Part shown: piece by piece, positions 45,325 to 57,300 of the stretch
How positions within the stretch are numbered: position 1 is the stretch's first letter
How the letters are laid out: each line of letters opens with the position of its first letter
Assembly: GCF_019175285.1 (NCBI RefSeq)
Contig: NC_056525.1
Location: 126,601,305 to 126,665,304 of the forward strand
Direction: 5' to 3'
From: Sceloporus undulatus
Lineage: Eukaryota; Chordata; Lepidosauria; Squamata; Phrynosomatidae
Length of the DNA stretch: 64,000 nt
The notes under the pieces: model-generated
The model's input: the letters and a program-made list of their open reading frames with translations, nothing else
Database searches by the model: none
What the model was told of the DNA's origin: nothing
Translations under genes and position numbers: made by a program

Positions 45325-48300
45325 ACTACATCCACAGCATTGCTTTCATCTACCAAGCTGGTAATTTTATCAAAAGAAGAGAGCCTGGCATGACTTGTTT
45401 TTGAGACTTTGTGCAATTATAGCATTCCTCTTTTTGTGGTTATGGAATTTTTTCATGGAGTGAGGCAGGTAAGATATAAACTGTTGTTGTTGTTGATGTT
45501 GATGGTTACAGGAAACACTTTGATTTGAAGCACACCTAGCCCTCCAAAAATGTTTTTTTAAAAATGCTAGGGAACATCTTGTGAGGGGAAGGGCTAGAGA
45601 AGCTGGTGGTAAAATGAAGAGACAATTTTTCTTTTTGTTCTGATGTTATTTTTGCCTGTTCATCAGTATGGAGGTGTGGATGAGTGTTTAGCCTGGATGT
45701 ATGTCTACTTCTCCTAGTACCACCACCTTGTCCTCAGGGAAACGAGTTCTAACCAAAAAAAAAAAAAAAAAACCTGAGTTCAAAATATTGCATAATATCC
45801 CCATCATCGCCTCCAGTCAACTTCATTCAGACTGTGGAAAATTGAACAGTTCAAAGAAAATTTTAAAGAATCTTAGACATTCTCTAGGTTAAATCAGAAG
45901 ACAGGCAGAGAAATATACAAGGCTTGGGGAATAATAATGAAACAAAACAGAGAACATCCATTCATACCTAACAGTGGATATTCAAAATAAAGTACTATAA
46001 ATATTCTGAGGTCCTGCATGAACTGTTGCATTCTTCTCATGAGTGTTAATTCCCAAGGCACACTGAACCTATGCCTTAACCTACAACTCTGAAGGTTTAC
46101 AGAGATAAGAAGAGCACTTTCAATGTGTTGCTTATAGTGTCAGCCCTGACTTACAGTATCCGTAGAATGAAAGGAGCAAACTCAGAAGTGGGAGTGCTTT
46201 CGGAAAAGACCAAAAAGAAACCAGTTCTAAAAACATTCAAAATATCAGCATCTTTCAGAGACAGAGCAAGACTCACTATCCAACCACCTCCATCCGTGAT
46301 CATGTCGCAGAAAACTTCTAGAGGCCTGTTGGCATCCCCATTCAGGTAGATGGTGTACATGCCATTGGTAGAATGCCCATTTTGCTGGAGCTGGCTGCAA
46401 TCAGCAGGGTAGGGATAGCGCAAGCTGACTGCAGAAACAAAGCAGATTAAAAGTGTTTGGGTTTTGTTTGTTTTTTAAAGTCAGACAGAGAAGTGAAGAG
46501 TTTGGGATATAAATGTTTGACTACATCTCAGTTTGATCCCAACAAAAGCTACAGAAAAGACAGCTAGGTCTGGAAGCACTGTGGGAGCAGAGAATTCCAC
46601 TTCCCCCTCTGACAATCCACTATCGTATCCATGTCCCTAACAGCCTTTCTGAATGTCCACATGAACTGGCACAGGGTAGTGGACAACCCAACAAGTAATG
46701 AGCCAGGGAGGTGCCAGTTCAAAACTGACTTTAGCCATGAAAGCATAAAGGCCAATCAGTCTGACAGAAAATACTTCTTGTTCAAGTCAGAAGGATGGGT
46801 TTTGCTGCAGAAGTAATTATGAAAGAAAACACCATTTTAAGGCTGTCATCTAATTATTAGACAAGCATTTTGTGCTTGCCCATTTAATTCCTAAGTATAC
46901 TGATACATTTTGCTGGCTTTAATTCTCATCAGTAGAGGCTCAGCTAACACTTCAAAAATGCACCTTTTCCTGGGTTTGGTCATATTCAACCAGCAGTTCT
47001 AAACAGAGCAGATCCACTAAATCAAATGCTGGAGGGTAAATCAACAAGTACATAAGTCCCACTAATTCTCTAGTTCATTCATAGCTGCCTTTCCTATTCC
47101 TAGTCTTCTTCTTATTTCTCGACTGCAATCATAATTCTGATCTATGTTTTAGCCTAGGTATGGGAACCCAACTATTTTAATTTCTTCATTGTCTAGGTTG
47201 AATTTCTTCCATGGTCATTATTTTTGTTTTCTTTATGTTCAGCATTAAGTCTGCCTTTGTACTTTCATCTTTGACCTTCTTTAGTAATTGTTCCAAGTCT
47301 GTGATGTTTTGTCTAGTAATATGGTGTCATTCACATATCTAAGATTGTTGACATTCCTTCCTCCTATCTTCACTCCTTCTTTTAAGTCTAACCTTGCTTT
47401 TCTTATGCTGTTTTCTGCATACAAGTTGAACAAATAGAGTGACAGAATGCAATTCCTGCCTGACCTCTTTGTCAGTTGGGAACCATTCTGTTTCTCTATA
47501 TTCTGTTTTAATGGTAGCCTCTTTCATAAGTACAGATTTCTCATCGAGACTGTCAGGTGTAGTGGCATTCTCATGTCTTTAAGCGTCATCCATAGCTTTT
47601 CATAATCTATGCAGTCAAAGGCCTGTTACAGACTGCCAAAATAAAGCTGCTTCGGGTCTCTTTGAAGGTATGCTATTTAAATGATGCATGGGCCCTAAGA
47701 GTCCGGAGGTCGCACCGAAGCCACACTCCATTCCTAAGCACTTGAGTGCAGCTTTGGTGCAGCTTCCAGATGCATGCATCATTTAAACAGCATACCTCTA
47801 AAGAGACCTGAAGCAGCTTTATTTTGGCAGTCTGTAACAGGTCTACGGCTCCTTCTGATAAGTCAGACTCCAAGCCTTCCACTGCAATATTTTGTGAGGT
47901 TCCAAATGCCTTTCTTGCAGCTACTATTCACATCTAGAGTTTGAAAGGTGAATGAGGGTCAGGGAATTTCAGCAGTCTTCCTCACAGTGTTTGGCCACTG
48001 GATGAAGATCCAAACTCTGCCCCCTTTTCTCATTAATGTGAAAAAGGGGCTTGGAGAAAGAGGCTTTTCCTGGATGTAAGTGCCGCTGAAGTAAACAAGA
48101 CTTACTTCCAAGTAGAAACATATAGGATGATACTGTGGGCTCATTCCCACTTGCAGTTTAACCCAATTCCTGATTGAGCCTCGCTCCATGTTGAAAATCA
48201 ATTCCCAAAGGTCCCTCATTCCCACTATCAAAGCGGATCTTTTTTCTTTTTCAGTGTAATCACACTCTTTTGGCATGGTTGTAGTCCCCACTAGTTGCAT

Positions 48301-51300
48301 CACTTCAAATTGACTCTGGGTGAGGAGGAAGCCAGGGACGGAGGGAGAAGGAGCCAGCTGGGCACAGAAGGAGCAAACTGGGGACAGGAGGAAACCGGGG
48401 AAGGGAGAGAGAAGGAGCCAGCCGGGGCCAGCCGGGGATGGAGGGAGAAGCTGGGGAAGAAGGCAGGAAGATGAAGTAAAATTGATAGAATATTCAATTG
48501 ATTGATCAATCAATTGATCAATCAGCCAAATATTCTATCAATTTTACTTTTAAAAAACCCATTATCCTCCCCCCCCTTTCATCCTCCTGCCTCCTTCCCC
48601 GGCTTCTCCCTCCATCCCTGGCTTCGGACTTCTCCCTCCATTCCCCTCTTTCCTCCTTCTGTCAACTGATCAGTCAATCAATCAATTGATCAATCAATTG
48701 ATTGATTGATCAATCAATCGAATATTCTATCAATTTTACTTTTAAAAAATGCACCAGCACAAGTACAAAGGCAGCACTGAGGGGAAATGGTGACTCTGCC
48801 AAAAACTGAGGAGGGGTGGTAAAGACCCCTCTGCCATTAATCTCTCACCTCCAGAATGAATTGATTCTAATCTGCCATTCCCACTTACTGAACTCACTTC
48901 AGAATCAATTCTTCTCAAAATAACCTCTTTCAAACTACTGTCTGGAAAAAACAGGTTTTTTGGCTTTGCTTCACTTTACCATGACAGGAATTGATCATAT
49001 TGCGGCAGAAACTGGTTCCAAATGGGACGAGGGTCATTTACACCGATCGGTAATTCACTCTATTTCATAGTGGGAACGTGCCCTATGTAAAGCAGATAGC
49101 ATAGACCAGACAACCTAACTCCCTGACCTCAAGGCCTCCATTATGCATTAATTTTTGCTCCTGCAATGACTCATTCACATTCAACTCTGAACTATCCTGA
49201 CTCTTTTGAGAGTAAGCTATGTATAGTACAGAGATGGGTGACTATGGTCACCCAGGAAGCAACTCCCATCATCCTCCTTGTCAGCATAGCCAGTGATAAG
49301 GGATCATCAGTTTCAGATAAACAATATCTGGAGGTTCACAGTTGTCTCCCTCTGAAGCACAGTTGGAACTATTACTTCTTATAATTTGTTACTGTTACTG
49401 TGTTTGAAAAGTAGCCTGTTGCCATTAATCACTCCAATGCCAGAAATATAATTCATTCAATTAACCTGTTGCATTGATTATCCATTACTTTCTATTACTT
49501 CTTTTGAAGAAAAAAAAATCAGTATGGGTAAGAAAATGGGATAAAACATGACAAATTCTTGTCAAAATGCTTTTAAAAGATCTTTTTAAAGTAACTAGAA
49601 GCTATTACTTGGTATGCCAATAGTGTAAATTCACTCTTACTCATTGCTTTTGAAATGTGACCTTATCACAAATTTGTCCCCCCACTCCACAAAGTTACAG
49701 GTATTACTTCTAGATTGTTATTTCTAAGTTCTGCCCTGAAATAATGGAAATTTTACTGTAATAACCAGGCCTACCTGTAGTAAAGGTGGTAGCTGCTTTT
49801 TTACTCCATCGATCTCCTTTAAAGGCCATAATATATATGGTGTACTTAGTCCCCCGACTAAGGTTTTCTAGCACAAACATTTGGTCATTGGGACTTAGCT
49901 GTATTTCCTGCCACAAAAAAAGGAAAGAGAGGTGAAAGATTACTTTCCACTAAAATTCTGCTCCAGCCCAACCTTTCCTTCCTTCCATTTAATGATCTGT
50001 TACCTGTGAGAACTGCAAAGGGAAAGGTGGCAGAAAGGACAACAGTAAAGCATTGTGACTCAAAGGGGGATTTTAAAAATTAAGTTTCCCCAGAGATACA
50101 AGTCAATAATCCATGTATATTATGTGTTTAATAAAATCCAGCCAGTATTGAAAAAGGTTTAGGATGCACAGGCAGAATGCAAGTAAATTTATTCATTTGT
50201 GTGTTTTATTTGTTTTTAACTTGTAATGTTTTTTTCCCTTTTGTCCAAGGAAAGTTGTGTTCTGCCTGACATCAACAGGAGGTGCAAAATCCATAATTTC
50301 ACAAAGAATCTCAAAAACATTGACATTGTTTTTTCCATTCCTAGCACAGAAAGTCAATGCAAAAACGGACTTTTCAGAAAAGTCCTGAAGATTAATCACT
50401 TCATTATATGGGATTTTCTATACGTTACATCTTTCAGGAGTGTAACTTGGAGAGAAGTAGCATATACCTACGTAAGTAGAAATGCAGAAACAGATTTGAA
50501 TGCTGCATGTTTCACATAAGTACTCTTGTCAGAGAGTATGGACTGGCTCTGTGGCTCCCTGCTGAGTGTAATCCTGGTGGCACACCTGGGTGTGTTACTG
50601 TGCAATGTCTGAAATATCCCTGTGAGACCTATCCACTGAAAATCTCACATGCTTTTAACTGCTGGCCTGGCTAGTCTCTTCTGCACTCACATAGCAATTC
50701 ACAGACTTACCCTGGTGGTGCCATCTGGTTCTCGATAGGTGAGGAGATAACCACTGATCTCTGCATCAGGTGCTGTCCATGTGACAACTCCACTGGACTG
50801 TGTCACCTCTGATACACGGACATTCCTGGGAGGGTCAATTTCTAGGCCAAACAAAAAGCAGGGGCCAATTCAGTATACAAATGGTGGGCTGTGTTTGGAG
50901 AGTAACTGTGTTTATTTTGAGAGTTGTCTTCTCCATGTTTGAAAAGAAGTGTTAGGCAAAGCGCTGGAGGTTCCCTTCCTCCTCCCCATTTCCATGGCAG
51001 CTGGAAATTCTAACTGTTAGCTGTTAGAAGAAGAAACTGTTAGATGCCTCTGGTGCATTAGTAATATCTGTTGCTCAAAAAGAGTAAATTCCAAGGAGGC
51101 AGTGATTTGCTTTTTAACAGCTGTGGTTCTCAAGTGGTGGGATGGGAGTCCCAGGGTCCAAAACACACTGCAGAAATAATCCAGTTTGAGACCACTTTAA
51201 CTGACCTGGCTCAGTCCTAGGTAATTGTGAGAACTGTAGTTTTGTGGGACATTTAGCCTTCTTTGTCAGAGATCTCTGATGCCACAATAAACTACAATTC

Positions 51301-54300
51301 CCAGCATTCTCTAGCACTGACTCAGGATTATCAAACTGGATTATTTCTGCAGTGTGTTTTGGACTTTGGAGGCCCTGGTCTCTTCTCCTCCTCCTCTTCT
51401 CAAACTTTTCTATGTGTAAAATTTTCCCATGCATGCATTGAGTTAAACATTGGATTTAATTAAATAAAACTGCTCTAATCTGTTTCATCATAAAATGTTA
51501 AAATATGAATATACACAAATGAGTGAATGAAAATATGAACACTAAATAAATTATTTTTATTCATTACATGGAGAGATCTTGTAGCACCTTTGAGACTAAC
51601 TGAAAGAAAGAAAGAAATTGGCAACATGAGCTTTTGTAGACTTCAGTCTACTTCCTCAGATGCATTTGTCTGTAAAGTCTACAAAAGCTCTTGCTGACAA
51701 TTTCTTTCTTTCAGCTAGTCTCAAAGGTACTACAAGATCTCTCTACGTACTGATTCTATAGACTAACATCATATATTAGATTGTGGGGGTGCAACGTCCA
51801 TATGTAAAGGGGAGTCCTTCCAAGGGTAAAAAGTCTGAGTACCACTGATTTAAAGGAAAATCAGTACACCTGTTGCACAATAGCAGTCTCTCCAAGCCCA
51901 CATTTCATTCCAGCTACATCCAGGATCTCAGTTCAGTTATATATTCAGGTTTGAATCCTATAGGCCAGGGCAAGGGCTGGGAACCTTGGGACCTCCATCT
52001 GCTTCTAACTACAGTTTCCATAATCCTGTACTGCTGGCCATGCTAGCTAAGGCTTCTGAAATAAAGGGTCAAACGTTCTCTACCTCTGTTATGGAGGGTA
52101 AAGACTACAGTGCACACACACTTGAGGCTAAACCCCATGGAGCGCTATGAGAGTCACTTTAGAAACAACATGCTGAAAGAGACCAATGGGCCCACGAAAA
52201 AGAGAGACATGAAGAAAGACAGGAACAATCATGGAGCTACTTATGGAGTGACTTTTCAGACCCGAAGGTCAGCAAAAGCAATTGGGAACACTTGTGTGAA
52301 AAGCAGGAACCTGCTTCAGATGGTTAAAGTATGTGGAACTGGGCAAGCAACCCTGCAGCACGGAAATGTATCCTGAGCATAAGTGGATATCTTCCAACAT
52401 TTCACAGATGAAAATTGGGACATATGTGACCAAGCAACATCAGGAATATGGGCAAGATGGCAAAAGATAATCATCAGTGAAAAATAGAAAAGCTAGGAGA
52501 TGCTGCAGCACTTTGCTTTTGCCCAAGTCTACTGGGAAGAGCATGACTTTGCCGCCTCCTCTCCTCTCCCCCCAGCTGAGCTAATGGAATGTAGACTACT
52601 TTTACACTTTGAACTCACTTCACACCAATGGAAGCAAGCTGTGGGGGGCAAAGGGGAAAGATGAAGGAAGAGAGAGAAACTGGGACATTTTAAAAAGAGC
52701 TGAAAAAGTGGGATGACAGAAGATTAATCGACTGTCCCAACCAAATCAGGACAGTTAGCTTTGACTCTCCTCACCACCCAGTACCCACTTTTTAACAACC
52801 CAATATGTTACCATCTCTCAAAGAAATCATGAGCTACTCCTGTCTTTTTCTACACAGCCCAACAGTGTCTTAAAAGAGAACCCATCTTTCAGCATTTAAA
52901 AAAAAAACTATGTCCTCCCCCTCCTACCATGAGTGATAGGAACTGTGGGAGAAGGAAACATGTTGGCAAAAAATACATAATATTATTGACAGGGAATTAA
53001 TTGATGGAGACCTGTACAAGGCATGGTTATTGTAATTTGGACAGCAGAGGGAGCTGTAAGGCACCAAATACTAGGTTTTGCTAGACTTGAGCATACCAGA
53101 AGGTGATCAGCATTATCAGTGCTGTTCTTGATGCCTTGGGGCGGGGGGGGGGGAATCAAAATGCCACTTTACTCCCATTCATTAATATGACACTCACTTC
53201 ACCAGAAACCTTTCCAGTGGGGTCCTCATGCCATCCAAACATATGCCTATCTGTTTCAGCACTGCTGGTTATGCTGATGGTATATAGCTTTGGTACTGCT
53301 AGAAGCAGTAAACATAAATGTTTTGGCCAACGATCACAGCAGGCCAAGGAAAAAGAGATAGGTATTGAATGAGCTGTGACAGTAGTGCAACGCCGCTTCC
53401 AGCTGCCAGAAAAATTATATTGTGTATAGAACACGCTGGAATTTTTTTTAAAGAAAATGGAGCAACCAAGACATCTTATTACCTGTCACAGTTTTTGTGC
53501 TGGCCCTCTTGCTCTGCAGGCTTCCCTTTACAGCCCAGATGGAAATAATGTATTCCATGCCAGGCTTCAGTCCAGTTAAGGTGGTGCTGGTCTTATCCTT
53601 CCCAACAGCTATCTCTCTATTTTCTCCATCAGCAGAGATGTAGCTGACTATGTATCGGTCTATGGGAGCCAAAGCCTTGTTCCAAGAGATAGTAGCTGTA
53701 TTCTCGGTTGCTTGATCTGTTTTCAGGTTTGTAGGGCCATCTATTTCTATAAAACAAAATGTAGTTGTTAATAATCTTTTTCTTTCACTGTTAATTGATT
53801 ATATACAGTCATCCCTCCAAGTCCGTGGACTTGAGATCTGCAGAGGGGCGACCGCCATTAATGACAATGGGGCACGCACCCTGCATGTACGCACAACCGT
53901 TTTGGAGCTTGCAAGGCAGGGGGATGGAATGAATCCTCCACAAGTTCCAAGGGCCAGCTGTATTTTTTTCTTGAGACTTCCAGATTGGCTTTGTTTTCAC
54001 TGTAAGCAATCTTGTTATATTGATCACAGGTCTTTACTGACAAAAAATTGCACCACTATGGGCAGACTTGCCAGCAGGTATCTCAAATGTCATACTTTGA
54101 TTCTTGAGGAATCTGAATGATTAAAATGAGGAATCTGGGAAGACAGAACTGACAACTGTCCATGCAAATAAACAATCTTTTTAGAACATTTGTGCAACCA
54201 AAGAGATGTCAAGGAAATATTCATAGACGCACACGCTGCTCATACAAATTATACCAGTGATTACAGTTGCACAGGAAGCTTTTATGGGAATGAGGTCATC

Positions 54301-57300
54301 ATCATCACATGATCACCTCTGAACAAATACTACGAAGAAAACCTCATGACAAGGTTGCCTTAGGGTTGCTACCCATTGGAAATGACTTGAAAGCACACAC
54401 CAACTGCCACAGTTGTCATCCCCTTACATGTATTTATTATACAAAACTATACAACTGAGCACTAAAGTAAGAATTGTCCAAGCCATAGTATTCGCCATCA
54501 CCATGAATGGATATGAGAGCTAGACAGTGAAGAAAGCAAGCAAGAAAAAAAATTAACTCCTTTCAGCTGTGGTGCTGGAGAAGAGTGCTGAGGATACTGT
54601 GGGCAGACAAAAAAACAAATAAATGGGCCCTGGAACAGATCAAGCCTGAAATCTCCCTGGAAGCCATGATGACAAAACTGAAGCTGTCATATTTTGGCCA
54701 CATCATGAGAAGGCTCGACTCATTCAAAAAGACAATAATGTTAGGAAAAGTGGAAGGTAGCAGAAAGAGAGGAAAACCATACACCAGATGGGTAGACTCA
54801 ATGAGGGATGCCATGGGTCTGAATCTGCAAGACTGAAGCAGAGCAGTGGAGGATAGGGTGACTTGGAGATATCTCATCAACAGGGTTGCCGTGAGTATGG
54901 GCTGATTCGAGGGCAGTTAACAACAACAAACTGAAATGTCTGAAAAAGGCTACGTAACAAACAAAACAAAATTGAAAAAAAGATAGCACAGTAGGAAAGA
55001 AAGCAATGAAAATCGCATTGGATTTCATGATATATGACATGGGCTACCTGTTTCCGCTTCTGTGCTTGCCTTCCTGCTCTGCTGGGTTCCCTTCATGGCC
55101 CAGATGTAGATAGTATACTGCGTGCCTGGTTTCAGTCCCATCAGTGTAGTGGTCCTCTTGTCCTTGCCTACAGACATCTCTTTGGTATCACCATCAGCTG
55201 AAGTGTAGCTCACTATGTATCTGTCTATGGGAGCCTGGGCCCCATTCCACGAAATGGTAGCTGTGTCTTCTGTCACATGGCTGGTTTTCAGATTAGTTGG
55301 GCCATCAATTTCTGTGAAAGGAACAAGAGGTTTTGGTGAGAACACTAATTCTAGCAAGATAGCCTTCCCGAGTGTGTGTGTGTGAGAGAGAGAGAGAGTG
55401 AGAGAGAGAGAGAGAGAGAAAGAGAGACAAAGAGAGAGGGGGATATAAAAGAGGATATAAAAGAGGATATAACACCTTCCCTGCTCCCACCAATTAAAAA
55501 TGGATAAATCAACCTTACAGAAACTAATATTTAGGGAACTTAGAAGATAGTCACTTCAGCAAAATTAACCCCAAAGAGGAATGCAGTTTACCACTGGAAT
55601 TCATATTTCCAAAATTTTGCAGTTTCTCTTTTTTTAAAGTGCAAGCAAAACCACTATATATGTGTGTTTGCATGCATGCTTTGGACAGTCCTCTTCTGAA
55701 TAAAGATGCCCCTCCATGCTGATAGCAACTAGCAAGTCTTAGTTCTACCATGGAAGACTTGGCACCAATTCAGATGAAGTGGTAACTGTGGTAGCCAACA
55801 CTCCACCAAGGTCTGCCCTCCCTTCCCCTACAGATCCTAGGTCTGTCATGAGATGGCTCAGCCTTGGGTGTCTTCAGTGCAGAGCCATTGTTTGATGTGA
55901 ACATTATACTCTGCTAGGGCACTGATTTGCATGCATTATCTCATCCTCAGTTTTTACAACAAAGGCAGGACAGCTGAGGTCCATCCACAACTGTTTGCCA
56001 TTACAGCTAAATGGGCTTCCAATTTCTGAAACAGGGTACTTTCAGTGCCATACTGTTGTCTTCCTGCCCTGCTTGAGTGCCCCAAAAACCTTTGGACAGG
56101 CTCTGCTTGAAACAGGATGTTGGGTATGATGAAACCAGATCCAGCAGGGCTCTTCTTATGTCTTAGTGGAAAAGCCATTGCAGACATTTCACAGCGCAAA
56201 AAAGTTTGTTTCAGTGCAGTTCCTTTAGAAAAACACTTCTCTTTCTTCTTTCAGGGTGCTGAAGAGAACTAAGGGCCCGAACAGACAGGCCAAAATAAAG
56301 CTGCTTTGGGTCACTTTGGCCTGGAGCACAGCTTTGCCGTAGCTTCTGGCCTCTTAGGACCCATGCATCACTTAAACAGCATACCTCCAAAGTGACCCGA
56401 AGCAGCTTTATTTTGGTCTGTCTGTTCGGACCCTAAGATTGCATTGCTGAGTGAAATAATTTGTTCTATTTGGAGCCCACAACTAAAATGCCATTTGTGA
56501 TCTGTATTTGCTAGAAAAAGTGTTTCACAACAGCTACGTGGGCAAGAGAAGAAGGGATTTCAGCTGAAGAAACAGCAGAATGAGAGCAACTGAAAGACAG
56601 GGCTGGAAGAAGAAATAAATGCTTTGGATCAGCTATGGGTGAGCTAATGCTTCAGGACTAACAAAAAACATACTTCATAATATTAGACAATGCATTTGTG
56701 AATCACAATTCTAACTACAAGTGTGAAGTAGCTAACAACAGGCTTACAGCAACTGAGGATCTAAAAATTAAACTAAAGAGGAAACAAGCTCAAATAAGAT
56801 CAGTATTGTATGAGAAGGGGCATGTAGGAAAGCACTGAAAGGCTAGACCTAACATGCAAAAGTATTAGAAATATATTTTGCTGCTAGTTTAATGGATTAT
56901 TAAGAATTTCACATGTTGAATTATTATGCTGACTTAATAATTGTTACCAAGCAGAATCTAAGTTAAATAAATATGTTTTAGTATTTCCACAGTGGGCTGG
57001 TTAAAGAATAATTTAATGGCATTTCAACTCTGCATCACTACTGCTTCGCGTCTGAGCAAAAACACTTAAGACTGCAATCTTATATAACCAACTTAGCTAT
57101 TTTAGAAGAAGCCAACTGAACAATGAGTGTTGGATTTATTTCTGAATAAAAACAAACAGGAAAACGCTTTAGCAAACAGAGTAGTAAAGAGGCACTTTCA
57201 GAGCTTGACAGTAACGGAAAGAAACAATTTACTTTATAAGGTCAAATCAAAAATAAACATTTTACCATTTATAAAAAAAACACCAGACACAGCTGGGTTC

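Noticed and set aside
48477-48748. CRISPR-like repeat array
   Set aside because: The ATTGATC repeats are palindromic and irregular, without spacers, in a vertebrate intron.
48959-49086. Separate LTR-like border
   Set aside because: The paired ends around 48136 and 49086 are inverted, not direct repeats, and no retroviral or gag-pol-like sequence lies between them.
53103-53372. 89-codon frame just downstream of FN3 repeat C
   Set aside because: It is on the strand opposite to TNN, contains a G-run by-product and has no motif or splice support.
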